64,000 bases of DNA from Bradyrhizobium liaoningense (GTDB lineage Bacteria; Pseudomonadota; Alphaproteobacteria; Rhizobiales; Xanthobacteraceae), in the NCBI RefSeq assembly GCF_018130785.1, contig NZ_JAFCJT010000017.1:1-64000 (forward strand). The letters are read 5' to 3'. The notes beneath the pieces are model-generated. The model ran no database searches. It saw only the letters and a list, made by a program, of their open reading frames with translations, and was not told where the DNA came from. Shown here one piece after another: positions 19,283 to 27,575 of the stretch. The stretch's first letter is position 1. Each line of letters starts with the position of its first letter. The position numbers and the translations under genes are program-made.

Positions 19283-19990
19283 ATGCAATACGAGCTCTAT
19301 TACTGGCCTGAGATCCAGGGACGCGGCGAATATGTGCGGCTGGCGCTGGAGGAGGCGGGGGCCGCTTATGTCGACGTCGCGCGCGGCCCGCGCGGCACCG
19401 CTGCGATGATGAAGATGATGGACGCGCATAAGGGCACGCCGCCCTTTGCACCGCCGTTCCTGAAAGCCGGCAAGCTCATCGTCGGCCAGACCGCCAACAT
19501 CCTGCTTTATCTCGGCGCCCGCCACGCCCTCGCGCCGACGACGGAAGCCGGAAAACTCTGGGTGCACCAGCTTCAGCTCACCATCACCGACCTCGTGATC
19601 GAGATCCACGACACCCATCATCCGCTCGGGCCATCGATGTACTATGAAGACCAGAAGCCATCGGCGAAGAAGCGCACCGCCGATTTCTGGAGCGAGCGCG
19701 TGCCGAAATATCTCGGCTATTTCGAAGAGCTTCTCGCGGGCCATGGCGGTGCCTATGTCACCGGTCGTCGCCTGACTTACGTCGATCTCTCGCTGTTCCA
19801 GATCGTCGATGGGCTGCGCTACTCCTTCCCCAAGCGCATGAAGGCGTTCGAGGGAGATATCCCGGGCCTCGTCGGCCTGCATGACCGCATCGCCGCGCGG
19901 CCGAACATCAAGGCCTATCTGGCGAGCGAGCGCCGCATCCCCTTCAACGAGCAGGGCATCTTCCGCCGCTACAAGGAACTCGATGGCTAG
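19283..19990 (+). CDS. Glutathione S-transferase family protein
   Basis: The product probably conjugates or reduces substrates with glutathione in the cytosol. The start is placed at the ATG at 19283 (MQYELYYWPEIQGRGEYVRLALEEAGA), the usual beginning of the thioredoxin-like GST domain; a longer frame would begin in the upstream repeat. The 235 residues contain an N-domain with PPFLKAGKLIVGQTANILLYLG and a helical C-domain with YVDLSLFQIVDGL. The substrate is unknown. Confidence 0.85.
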   Translation: MQYELYYWPEIQGRGEYVRLALEEAGAAYVDVARGPRGTAAMMKMMDAHKGTPPFAPPFLKAGKLIVGQTANILLYLGARHALAPTTEAGKLWVHQLQLTITDLVIEIHDTHHPLGPSMYYEDQKPSAKKRTADFWSERVPKYLGYFEELLAGHGGAYVTGRRLTYVDLSLFQIVDGLRYSFPKRMKAFEGDIPGLVGLHDRIAARPNIKAYLASERRIPFNEQGIFRRYKELDG

Positions 19991-20035
19991 AGCGTTTTCG
20001 AGCGAAGTGAATAACGGTTCGCGTGAGGAAAACGG
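19991..20035. repeat. AGCGTTTTC palindromic repeat after the GST gene
   Basis: AGCGTTTTCGAGCGAAGTG...GGTTCGCGTGAGGAAAACG is a common bradyrhizobial extragenic repeat beginning at the GST stop codon, with CGTTTTC and GAAAACG arms. Confidence 0.6.
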
Positions 20036-20133
20036 CTGCGGGGCTCCCTCTAGCGAGGTTCGGTTGCGGCGACGTCAGCCGATCGGAGGAGAGAGAACGC
20101 TTTTCCGTGCAGTGCCGAGGGAGTGATGCGCCC

Positions 20134-20808
20134 TCACCACACGCCGGGCAGCAGGCGATAGCGCACGCGCGTCACATAGTCGGAATAGCCCGGCAGGCCA
20201 TCGCGCAGCGTGCGCTCCTCGATGCCGATGCGGACAGCAAACAAGATGAGGATGAGCGGCACCATCGCAAGGCCCCACCACGAGCCCAGCAGCAGCGGCA
20301 CGCCGGCAAAGAACAGGATCATGCCGCTGTACATGGGATGGCGCACATACGCGTAAGGCCCGGTCGAGACCACGCGCTGTGCGCGTTCGGCCTGGAGCTT
20401 CACCACGGGCGCGGCGAACGAGTTCTCGCGGAACACCCAGAGGATGAACAGCGTCGAGAGCAGGAACAGCACGAGGCCGAGCATCTGGAACGCAACCGGC
20501 ATGTCGGATGATAGAGTGCGCCGGTCCAGTCCCATCGCGACCAGCCAGGCCAGCATCGCAAAAACGAACACGGCCATAAACGCCTTGTCGGCGGCAGGCT
20601 GGTCCCTTTGCAGGACCGGCCGCAGACGTTCGGCGAGCAGCGCGGGGTCGACCCGATAGAGCCACCAGCCGCAAAGCGGGCCGAGCAGGGCGCAGGTGGC
20701 GAGGAACAGCCAGGCCGAAGGCCAATACAAGGTTCCGGCGGACGCGAACAGCAGCGCGCCCATCCCGACGGTGGTGATCGTGTTCTGCAACAGCAGTTTT
20801 GCGATCAT
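20134..20808 (-). CDS. Isoprenylcysteine carboxyl methyltransferase family membrane protein
   Basis: The 224-residue integral membrane protein has about five helices. The C-terminal half carries the ICMT/PEMT-like SAM-binding signature VVSTGPYAYVRHPMYSG and then EERTLRDGLPGYSDYVTRVRYRLLPGVW. Bacterial members methylate small lipophilic or cysteine substrates or are uncharacterised. The ATG at 20808 begins MIAKLLLQNT. It stands as a single gene convergent with the GST gene. Confidence 0.85.
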   Translation of the reverse strand: MIAKLLLQNTITTVGMGALLFASAGTLYWPSAWLFLATCALLGPLCGWWLYRVDPALLAERLRPVLQRDQPAADKAFMAVFVFAMLAWLVAMGLDRRTLSSDMPVAFQMLGLVLFLLSTLFILWVFRENSFAAPVVKLQAERAQRVVSTGPYAYVRHPMYSGMILFFAGVPLLLGSWWGLAMVPLILILFAVRIGIEERTLRDGLPGYSDYVTRVRYRLLPGVW

Positions 20809-20882
20809 GCGCAGGTCCCGGGGTCAGCCGCGCACGGTATTGGTCCCGCTATCCGGCGAAGATGCGGCCGGACACGCGAAAA

Positions 20883-20903
20883 GCCCGATCGACCGGATCG
20901 GGC
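20883..20903 (-). terminator. Intrinsic terminator after the 57-aa gene
   Basis: GCCCGATC-5-GATCGGGC hairpin. On the minus strand it is followed by TTTTCGC, downstream of the gene at 20926-21099. Confidence 0.7.
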
Positions 20904-20925
20904 GTTTCATCTTTGACCGGCCTGA

Positions 20926-21099
20926 TCAGGCGAGCTGATCGATCCGCGTGCCCTGACCCGGCGGTAGCGGCGCGGGCGGCGGCGGCTTGTAGGTCGGGTC
21001 GTTGTCCTTGGTCTTGGTCTGGTCGTCCTGCTGCTTGGTCGTGTCGTAGCTCGGCACCACGATCGCGATCGGCGGCGGCGCAACGGTAGAAACGCTCAT
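20926..21099 (-). CDS. Small hypothetical protein (57 aa)
   Basis: The ATG at 21099 lies behind GAGG (8-base spacing). The product begins MSVSTVAPPPIAIVVPSYDTTK and continues with a polar then Pro-rich tail (PPPPAPLPPGQGTRIDQLA). It has no signal peptide or helix bundle and looks disordered. Its own terminator follows, supporting expression. The family is unknown to me. Confidence 0.6.
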   Translation of the reverse strand: MSVSTVAPPPIAIVVPSYDTTKQQDDQTKTKDNDPTYKPPPPAPLPPGQGTRIDQLA

Positions 21100-21253
21100 C
21101 CACAAATCCTCACACATGGAAACAATTGACCTTGCGCTGCGAGGAGCGAAGCTTCCGTCAAGCCAATCGTTAAAATGCGAGGGAGTTGGTGCGGGGAGGA
21201 GGCTACTTTAGCGCCTCGTCGCGCCGCGTGAGGGAGACGATGAATTTCTCCTC

Positions 21254-21331
21254 GTCATTGCGAGCGTAGCGAAGCAATCCAGTCCGTCTCCGCGGAGGGA
21301 TTCTGGATTGCGTCGCTGCGCTCGCAATGAC
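21254..21331. repeat. Dispersed palindrome, GTCATTGCGAG family, copy 3
   Basis: GTCATTGCGAGCGTAGCGAAGCAATCCAG pairs with CTGGATTGCGTCGCTGCGCTCGCAATGAC around a TCCGCGGAGGGA centre. It lies between two minus-strand genes. Confidence 0.88.
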
Positions 21332-21359
21332 GGAGGGTTGTGGAACGAGAGTGTCCTGC

Positions 21360-21833
21360 CTATTCGTCCTTGCCGCGCGTGATCGCGATGGACGCGTCCG
21401 TCTTGGTGCGCGTGCATTCCATGTTGAGCCGGCGGTAGCGCATGACGACCTTGTCACCGCGCAACAGTCCCATCCGCTTCAGGCAGCGTGTCGCGCCCGT
21501 CGTGGTGTCATCCTTCGTGACGGTGAAGACGATCGCCGCCATCGATCCCACTAGCGCAAGGAATTCCGGCGTGGGCTTGCGATCGCCCTTGGCATAGAGC
21601 TCGATGGAATATTTGTCGCCGCGGCAACCCACGGACAGCTCCTTGGCTGCCGGGTGCGAGAGGTAGACGATGTTGGCGGCCCGGAAATTCACCTTGAGGC
21701 GCTCGATCTGGTTCGACAGCTCTTTGGCGCTGTCGTCGCAGCGGTCGGCGCGCGCGGGCGAAGCGAGAGCCACAAGGCCGGTGATGGCGGCGGCGACCAG
21801 GATCGCGCCGCGGACGTTCAGTTTGAAAATCAT
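21360..21833 (-). CDS. Exported hypothetical protein (157 aa)
   Basis: The ATG at 21833 has AAGGGG 9 bases upstream. A signal peptide ends near ASPARA (residue 29). The mature part begins DRCDDSAKELSNQIERLKVNFR and holds four cysteines that could form two disulfides (DRCDD, VGCRG, TRCLK, MECTR). It probably sits in the periplasm. It diverges from the fumarase gene; no family is recognised. Confidence 0.7.
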   Translation of the reverse strand: MIFKLNVRGAILVAAAITGLVALASPARADRCDDSAKELSNQIERLKVNFRAANIVYLSHPAAKELSVGCRGDKYSIELYAKGDRKPTPEFLALVGSMAAIVFTVTKDDTTTGATRCLKRMGLLRGDKVVMRYRRLNMECTRTKTDASIAITRGKDE

Positions 21834-22043
21834 GATGAAAAGCCCCTTATCGGTCGCATTCAAGCGTCGGCGGACGCGAAGCGCAAGGGTAGGCCGGGCA
21901 TTTCCACGTGCTGTCCCGATGCCCTCCCGAGCCCGCGCCGACCTCTCCCATGCGCGCCGCTCCCTTTCTTTTCCGCCCAAAATGCGCTTAGAACGCTTCT
22001 ATGCTATGGCCCGCGCGAGGGCCCAAAACCCCGAGATTTGCCC

Positions 22044-23699
22044 ATGAACGCTCCCACCGCCTTCCCCGACCCGTCAAAGCCCGTTCCGCCCTACAAGCAC
22101 ACCCCGCTGTTCCCGCTGGGCAAGGACGAGACGCCCTACAAGAAGATCACGGCCGAGGGCGTGCGGGTCGAGAAGGTGCTGGGGAAGGACATGCTGGTGG
22201 TGTCGCGCGAGGCGCTGCGGGCGCTGTCGGAGGCGGCTTTCGGCGACATCAACCATTACCTGCGGCCCGGCCATCTGAAGCAGCTCCGTGCGATCCTGGA
22301 GGACGGCGAGGCGAGCCCGAACGACAAGTTCGTCGCGCTGGACTTTTTGAAGAACGCCAACATCGCCGCCGGCGGCGTTTTGCCGATGTGCCAGGACACT
22401 GGCACCGCGATCATTATGGGCAAGAAGGGTTGCAACGTCATCACGGACGGTGACGACGAGGCGGCCTTGTCGGAAGGCGCGCGGGACGCTTACCTGCGCC
22501 GCAATCTGCGCTACTCGCAGGTCGCGCCCTTGTCGATGTACGAGGAGAAGAACACCGCCAACAACATGCCGGCGCAGTGCGAGATCTACGCCGAGGGCGA
22601 TGACGCCTACAAGTTCATGTTCATGGCGAAGGGCGGCGGCTCCGCCAACAAGAGCTTCCTGTTCCAGGCGACGCCCTCGGTGCTGACCAAGGACCGGTTG
22701 CTCGCGTTCCTGAAGGAAAAGATCCTCACGCTCGGCACCGCGGCGTGCCCGCCCTATCACCTCGCGATCGTGATCGGCGGCACCTCGGCCGAGCTCTGCA
22801 TGAAGACGGTGAAGCTTGCGTCGGCCCGCTATCTCGACGCGCTGCCGACGCACGGCTCGCCCGATGGCAATGCCTTCCGCGACGTCGAGATGGAGCAGGA
22901 AATCCACAAGATGACGCAGTCGCTCGGCGTCGGCGCGCAGTTCGGCGGAAAGTATTTCTGCCACGACGTGCGCGTGATCCGCATGCCGCGCCATGGCGCT
23001 TCGCTCCCGATCGGGCTTGGTGTGTCCTGCTCCGCCGACCGCCAGGTGCTCGGCAAGATCACCAGGGATGGTGTCTATCTCGAAGAGCTCGAGCACAATC
23101 CGGCGCAGTACCTGCCGCAGGTCGAGCAGTCGCTCGGCGGCGAGGTCGTCAAGATCGATCTCAATCAGCCCATGAAGGACATTCTGGCGACGTTCTCCAA
23201 GTACCCGACCAAGACGCGGGTCTCGATGACCGGCACCATGATCGTCGCGCGCGACTCCGCGCATGCCAAGCTGCGCGAGCGGCTCGACAAGGGCGAGCCG
23301 CTGCCGGACTATTTCAAGAACCATCCAGTCTACTACGCCGGTCCCGCCAAGACGCCGGAGGGCTACGCCTCCGGCGCGTTCGGCCCGACCACTGCGGGTC
23401 GCATGGACTCCTTCGTCGACCAGTTCCAGGCCGCCGGCGGTTCGATGGTGATGGTGGCCAAGGGCAACCGGGCGCCTGCCGTGCGCGAGGCTTGCAAGAA
23501 ATATGGCGGCTTCTATCTCGGCTCGATCGGCGGTGCGGCTGCGAACCTCGCCGAGCACTGCATCAAGAAGGTCGAGGTGCTCGAATATCCCGAGCTCGGC
23601 ATGGAAGCGATCTGGCGCATCGAGGTCGTCGATTTCCCGGCGTTCATCATCATCGATGACAAGGGGAATGACTTCTTCAAGGAGCTGAACCTCGGCTAG
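22044..23699 (+). CDS. fumA: Class I (Fe-S) fumarate hydratase
   Basis: The enzyme interconverts fumarate and malate in the TCA cycle using an oxygen-sensitive [4Fe-4S] cluster. The ATG at 22044 gives 551 residues, the length of FumA/FumB-type single-chain enzymes. Cys116 (PMCQDTGTA), Cys235 (AACPPYHLAIVIGGTSAE) and Cys329 (GVSCSAD) align in spacing with the three cluster ligands of the E. coli enzyme. The C-terminal beta-type domain is intact (SGAFGPTTAGRMDSFVDQFQAAGGSMVMVAKGN). It is a stand-alone gene. Confidence 0.93.
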   Translation: MNAPTAFPDPSKPVPPYKHTPLFPLGKDETPYKKITAEGVRVEKVLGKDMLVVSREALRALSEAAFGDINHYLRPGHLKQLRAILEDGEASPNDKFVALDFLKNANIAAGGVLPMCQDTGTAIIMGKKGCNVITDGDDEAALSEGARDAYLRRNLRYSQVAPLSMYEEKNTANNMPAQCEIYAEGDDAYKFMFMAKGGGSANKSFLFQATPSVLTKDRLLAFLKEKILTLGTAACPPYHLAIVIGGTSAELCMKTVKLASARYLDALPTHGSPDGNAFRDVEMEQEIHKMTQSLGVGAQFGGKYFCHDVRVIRMPRHGASLPIGLGVSCSADRQVLGKITRDGVYLEELEHNPAQYLPQVEQSLGGEVVKIDLNQPMKDILATFSKYPTKTRVSMTGTMIVARDSAHAKLRERLDKGEPLPDYFKNHPVYYAGPAKTPEGYASGAFGPTTAGRMDSFVDQFQAAGGSMVMVAKGNRAPAVREACKKYGGFYLGSIGGAAANLAEHCIKKVEVLEYPELGMEAIWRIEVVDFPAFIIIDDKGNDFFKELNLG

Positions 23700-23736
23700 C
23701 CTTTCGTCTGGTCCGGGATGCGGCAACCGCATGCTG

Positions 23737-23759
23737 GCCGGCGCCATCCCGGCGCCGGC
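23737..23759 (+). terminator. GC-rich hairpin after fumarase
   Basis: GCCGGCGCC-ATCCC-GGCGCCGGC is a perfect 9-bp stem 37 bp after the fumarase stop. There is no clear T-run, so it may be a repeat or weak terminator. Confidence 0.4.
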
Positions 23760-23875
23760 TGGGACGTTGTGACGCGCGATCGATGTAGCGGATTGCTGCT
23801 TAGGGTTGCACAGATTCACCGAACGTTAACTACTGCCGGTGCTCCATTTGCATGTCTTGCAGGTGAGGGCAACCG

Positions 23876-24667
23876 ATGCGTGTAACCGCGGCCGCCATCC
23901 AATCCGAACTCACGGCGCTCCAGATTCTGTCCCGGCCGTGGAACGGTTTGCGATCAGACTCGAAGTCCGGGGCCGCGACATTGGCTCCCATCAGCGATGG
24001 CTTTGAGGGATCAAACCGGGCGAGTGGCGCCTTCAGCGCCCTGCTGACTTACTCGGCGTCGGGCGCCCTGTCGGACGGCACGAATGCGATTGCTGCCATC
24101 AAGGCGATGGCGAAGTCGAGCGCCTTTCGAAATGCGGCCCAGGGAAGTGCGGACGATGAGGTCCGCGCGCTCGTTCGCGACGGCAAGCTCGCCGAGCTTC
24201 CTGCTCTCGACGAGGCGCAATATGCCGGTCTCAGCAAGAGCGAGCAGAGTATCTACGGCGTGGTTCGCACCCTGCAGGGCCTCTACGACGCAATGCCCAA
24301 GACGATCGAGCAGGCGCTTTCGGATCGCGTCAAGTCCGTGCTCGACACCTATCCGGAATCGATCGCGCGCATGCAGGACCAGCTTTCGTCGGTCAGTCCG
24401 GCGGAGGCAGAACTCATCAAGCAAAACATTGTCGGGTACCAGCAGGAGCTCGAGGCGGCGCTGCAGGGGCGTATGCAGATCCATGCGACGGATTCCAGCA
24501 TGGTAACGGCAACGGAAGAGTTCAGCGCCAGCGGTGGCGAGTTCGGCTGGAGTGGCAGAGGTGTGACGGTGCATGCCGACATCCCGGCATTGCAGAGGGC
24601 TTACGGCACCAAGAACGTTCTGCCCGGCGACAGTCCGTATTTCGGGACCTATGTGATCACCTGGTGA
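23876..24667 (+). CDS. Hypothetical protein (263 aa)
   Basis: The ATG at 23876 follows AGGTGAGGG. The product has no signal peptide or membrane segment. It is mostly helical (LPALDEAQYAGLSKSEQSIYGVVRTLQGLYDAMPKTIEQ...), and the last 50 residues look like beta strands (GEFGWSGRGVTVHADIPALQRAYG...GTYVITW). It converges on the SH3-domain gene with 15 bp between stops. I do not recognise it. Confidence 0.65.
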   Translation: MRVTAAAIQSELTALQILSRPWNGLRSDSKSGAATLAPISDGFEGSNRASGAFSALLTYSASGALSDGTNAIAAIKAMAKSSAFRNAAQGSADDEVRALVRDGKLAELPALDEAQYAGLSKSEQSIYGVVRTLQGLYDAMPKTIEQALSDRVKSVLDTYPESIARMQDQLSSVSPAEAELIKQNIVGYQQELEAALQGRMQIHATDSSMVTATEEFSASGGEFGWSGRGVTVHADIPALQRAYGTKNVLPGDSPYFGTYVITW

Positions 24668-24682
24668 GACGGCCGCACCGTC

Positions 24683-25603
24683 TCAGCTGCAATTCGTGAC
24701 CTGGTTGGAGCACAGCGCGCGCCACCAGCCGCGGACGCCGTCCTGGCTCTCGACGAGGCCCCAGAGGCCGCTGCAGGCGAGCAGGCGCTTCGGGCCGCCG
24801 TCGGTGTCGATCGGGCCGCCAAGCTCGCGCTGGGCCGGCATCCATTTGGCGTCGACGAAGGGGGCCTGGAACAGGCCGCCCATGCGCGTGGCGCCATTGG
24901 CGTAAGAGGCGCCGACTTTGTTCGCGGCGACCCAGCCGCGGCCGGCATAAGGTTTTGGCGCGTTGCGCGGATATCTTTTCTCGTCCTCGTAGTCCTTGCC
25001 CGGCGGCTTGGCGCCTTCGATCAGAAACCAACCATCCCTAGAGCCGATGATGCGGAATTCGGTGAGCCAGCCGTTGTCGGGCGTATTCTCGCTGCCGCCA
25101 AGCTTCAGCCGATAGGGCGGCGGCATCGTGCCGAGCACGCGCGCTTTCACCGACGGTTCGGCACGCACATTGAGGCCATCAGGATCCTTGTCGATGGACC
25201 AGGCGCCGAGATCGCAGGGCTCGGTGCCGTCGGGCAGCGTTGTGCGCCTGGCGGCGAGATCGGCGTGGAGCTTTGCGAAGTCAGTTTCGTCGTTATCAGG
25301 ATCCGGCCCGCTGCGCGCCTTCAACGTGGCTGAAACCGCGCGCGTCGCATCCGGTGTGAGCGTGACCACGAGAGACTGACGGGCAGCGAACACGCTTGCC
25401 GGTGTCTTCGGATCGTTCGAGGCGGCCGAATAGACGGCGAGGTAGCCGGTCGAGCCTTCGGTCCGATAGGCTGTGCCGGCGACATAGCCCGCCGGCACCA
25501 TGGCGAGCGCGCTTGCGCGCCACGCCGGTTCGGTGTCATCCGCGCGCGCCGCTTGCGTCGCGACACACAGGATCGTTGCCGCGATGAGACGGAGCACGCG
25601 CAC
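24683..25603 (-). CDS. Exported protein with bacterial SH3-like domain
   Basis: The start is uncertain. A GTG at 25603 gives 306 residues with a signal peptide ending AARAD, and a GTG at 25597 is equally possible. The N-half has a YVAGTAYRTEGSTGYLAVYSAA segment. An SH3b-like domain lies near residues 155-220 (LNVRAEPSVKARVLGTMPPPYRLKLGG...DGWFLIEGAK), followed by GRGWVAANKVGASY. Such domains often bind peptidoglycan. It begins 15 bp after the preceding gene's stop and is probably translationally coupled to it. Confidence 0.7.
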   Translation of the reverse strand: MRVLRLIAATILCVATQAARADDTEPAWRASALAMVPAGYVAGTAYRTEGSTGYLAVYSAASNDPKTPASVFAARQSLVVTLTPDATRAVSATLKARSGPDPDNDETDFAKLHADLAARRTTLPDGTEPCDLGAWSIDKDPDGLNVRAEPSVKARVLGTMPPPYRLKLGGSENTPDNGWLTEFRIIGSRDGWFLIEGAKPPGKDYEDEKRYPRNAPKPYAGRGWVAANKVGASYANGATRMGGLFQAPFVDAKWMPAQRELGGPIDTDGGPKRLLACSGLWGLVESQDGVRGWWRALCSNQVTNCS

Positions 25604-25617
25604 GGTTCGCAACGTGC

Positions 25618-25914
25618 CTATGTGCGCGCGCCCGTGAACGGAAAGCTGCCCATCGGGCCGATGCCCATCTCGCCGCTCATGCTGTCGCCGGACACCGTTC
25701 CGATGAACTCGAGCGTCAAAGGCATCGGATTGGTGATCGAGACTTTCCAGTTGACGGCGTCGCCGCTGATGGTGCCATCGAAGATCTCGGCCGAATTGCC
25801 GTCGGCGCCCTGCGTTCCGGTCAGCGTGCCGCCGGAGCTCAGCAAGGTCAGCGTGGCCTTGCGCTCGCCCATGGGCGTCGTCATGGTCAGAGTCCAGTTG
25901 CCGTCCACGGCCAT
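25618..25914 (-). CDS. Small hypothetical protein (98 aa)
   Basis: The ATG at 25914 lies behind GGGAG, giving MAVDGNWTLTMTTPMGERKATLTLLSSGGTL. The sequence alternates hydrophobic and polar residues and is Gly/Thr-rich, predicting an all-beta barrel (SAEIFDGTISGDAVNWKVSIT...). There is no signal peptide. It overlaps nothing and leads into the SH3-domain gene. Its function is unknown. Confidence 0.65.
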   Translation of the reverse strand: MAVDGNWTLTMTTPMGERKATLTLLSSGGTLTGTQGADGNSAEIFDGTISGDAVNWKVSITNPMPLTLEFIGTVSGDSMSGEMGIGPMGSFPFTGART

Positions 25915-26021
25915 TCGTGTCTCCCAACTTTTTCCCGGCGCCTGCGACAATCCGCAAGGCTGGCCGGGAACGCCTATAGCCCAACTCGGGGGGCGTGCCT
26001 AACGCTCTCTTTGACGCGGTC

Positions 26022-26573
26022 TCAAGCGCGGGCGGCGCGGATACGGCTGCCGACGAGCAAGCGGAAGGCAACGTATTGGATGGCGAACGCGGCGATTTTC
26101 GCACCGATCAGGACCACCGAGATATAGAAGGCCCACAGCTTCATGTCGCCGGTCATGGCAACCGCAACGGTCCCTGCGGCGAGCACGAACATCAGCGCGG
26201 CCCAGGCGTAGCCTGCGACGGTGACGTATTCCGGAATGGTCTCGGTCACGATCGCAGGCAGATAGCGCAGCATCCAGCCGCGCTTGAGCATGATGATGCC
26301 GATCGCGACATGTCCGATCGCCGGCTTTGCCAGCACGAAGCGCGGATCGTGGGTCAGCAGCGTCGCGCCACCGAGCACGATGACGAGGCCAAGGCTCGCC
26401 CAGGTCATGTAGCCCAGCGTCTGGCCCTTGATCCGCGACCGGACCACCTGGCCGACGGCGCCGAGGATGGCGACCACGGTTGCGAGGATGACGTTGTCTG
26501 TCGCGAGATAGATCGCCAGGAAGACGATGGTGGAGAGGAAGTCGGAGACGAGCCGGCGGAATACGTCCTTCAT
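26022..26573 (-). CDS. YciB/IspZ-like inner-membrane protein
   Basis: The ATG at 26573 follows AGGA. The 183-residue protein has five to six membrane helices and the beginning MKDVFRRLVSDFLSTIVFLAIYLATDNVILATVVAI. The helix spacing with an RSRIKGQTLGYMTWASLG loop fits the intracellular septation protein A (YciB) family, linked to envelope maintenance. It is the second gene of a pair starting at 27161 (12-bp gap), behind the TetR-type operator at 27182. Confidence 0.7.
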   Translation of the reverse strand: MKDVFRRLVSDFLSTIVFLAIYLATDNVILATVVAILGAVGQVVRSRIKGQTLGYMTWASLGLVIVLGGATLLTHDPRFVLAKPAIGHVAIGIIMLKRGWMLRYLPAIVTETIPEYVTVAGYAWAALMFVLAAGTVAVAMTGDMKLWAFYISVVLIGAKIAAFAIQYVAFRLLVGSRIRAARA

Positions 26574-26585
26574 CGTCAATCCTGT

Positions 26586-27161
26586 TCAGCGAGTGTTGGG
26601 CATTGCGCCGGCCGGCGCACCGTACTTGATCTGGCGATACTCGGGATACCATTTTGTGAAGTAGATGGCGCTGTTGCGGGCGGCGAAGGCGACCGCAAGG
26701 CTCGACCAGAGCGGCAGGCCGGGGAAGTAGAGCAGGGCGATGTTGGCGGCCATCATCAACAGCGCGGCCGCAGTCCAGGCGCCGGTGATGATGTAGTTGG
26801 CGGTGAGGAAGCCGGGCATCGCCGCCGTCTCGGCCGGGACCGATTCAACCGCATATTGCAGCGTGAACGGACGGCGAACCAGCATCGAGCCGAGCGCGAT
26901 GACGAAGATGCCGATATCGACCGACAGCTTGATGCCCAACGTGCCGAGCTTCGGGTCGATCAGCGCGAGGTAGAGGCCGATTGCGGCGAATACGATTGCC
27001 GAGCCCATCGCCAGGATCTTCACGGAGCGGCCGCGCGCGACATCGACCGTGATGGTGGCAAGGCAGATCGCAGACGCGGCGAACACGCTGATCGTGGCCG
27101 ACGTCACCAGCATCAGGAAAGTGTAGGCGCCGTAGGGCGCGAGGATCAGGAAAAGCGCCAT
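26586..27161 (-). CDS. Integral membrane protein (191 aa) in the TetR-controlled pair
   Basis: The ATG at 27161 follows GAGGCGG. The product has about six membrane helices (MALFLILAPYGAYTFLML..., ...IFVIALGSML, ...NYIITGAWTAAALLMMA...). The C-terminal part resembles the last part of its neighbour (RNSAIYFTKWYPEYRQIKYG), so the two may be distant paralogs or partners. A promoter with -35 TTGACC, a 17-bp spacer and -10 TATCTA plus the operator lie just upstream. Function is not assigned. Confidence 0.7.
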   Translation of the reverse strand: MALFLILAPYGAYTFLMLVTSATISVFAASAICLATITVDVARGRSVKILAMGSAIVFAAIGLYLALIDPKLGTLGIKLSVDIGIFVIALGSMLVRRPFTLQYAVESVPAETAAMPGFLTANYIITGAWTAAALLMMAANIALLYFPGLPLWSSLAVAFAARNSAIYFTKWYPEYRQIKYGAPAGAMPNTR

Positions 27162-27181
27162 GAGCCGCCTCGGCCTGGCTA

Positions 27182-27200
27182 ATCTTTACGATGTAAAGAT
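27182..27200. promoter_or_regulatory. TetR-type operator A1 (perfect palindrome)
   Basis: ATCTTTACGATGTAAAGAT is a perfect 8-3-8 inverted repeat. It sits at the expected start of leftward transcription for the gene at 27161. The identical palindrome in reverse orientation occurs at 28989. Confidence 0.8.
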
Positions 27201-27233
27201 AGATAAATCAGGGGTGATGCCGGGTCAAGCGAA

Positions 27234-27252
27234 ATCTTTACAGTGTCAAAAT
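27234..27252. promoter_or_regulatory. TetR-type operator A2 (degenerate)
   Basis: ATCTTTACAGTGTCAAAAT keeps the left arm of the palindrome and 6 of 8 bases of the right arm. It overlaps the last codons of the gene ending at 27238. Reading leftward it lies just upstream of the -35 TTGACC. Confidence 0.65.
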
Positions 27253-27501
27253 AACGTAGGTAACTTCCAAAAAATGAAGTGCTGCAATGGCTTGATCGGA
27301 TGCCTCGTCGGCGAATTCCGCCCAGGGCAGGCGTGACAGGATCGGCAGCGCGACGGCCAGCAGGAGGCCGATCGAGAGCAAGATGCCGCCGTTGAAGATG
27401 ACATGGCCGCTCCGTCGCAGCCGGATCATCCGGAGTGCGAGCGCGGCGCAGGCCAGGGCGAGGACAGCAAGGCAATCCGCGGTGATCGAGGGCATGTGCA
27501 T
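27238..27501 (-). CDS. Small membrane protein (87 aa)
   Basis: The ATG at 27501 has AAGGGG 6 bases upstream. Two or three hydrophobic helices are visible (CLAVLALACAALALRMI; VIFNGGILLSIGLLLAVALPIL), with a soluble C-terminus ending TYVILTL. It lies between the carotenoid oxygenase gene and the TetR-controlled pair, on the same strand, and its stop codon is inside operator A2. No family is known to me. Confidence 0.6.
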   Translation of the reverse strand: MHMPSITADCLAVLALACAALALRMIRLRRSGHVIFNGGILLSIGLLLAVALPILSRLPWAEFADEASDQAIAALHFLEVTYVILTL

Positions 27502-27529
27502 GCGAGGCCCCTTTGGCGACATCAGCGAT

Positions 27530-27570
27530 GTCATTCCGGGGCTCGCGACGTCGTCGCGCCCCGGAATGAC
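27530..27570. repeat. GTCATTCC palindrome after the carotenoid oxygenase gene
   Basis: GTCATTCCGGGGC pairs perfectly with GCCCCGGAATGAC around a GCGAC...GTCGC centre, an almost complete 41-bp palindrome. It starts 6 bp past the stop codon of the oxygenase gene and may act as an mRNA 3' stabiliser. Confidence 0.8.
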
Positions 27571-27575
27571 AAGAG

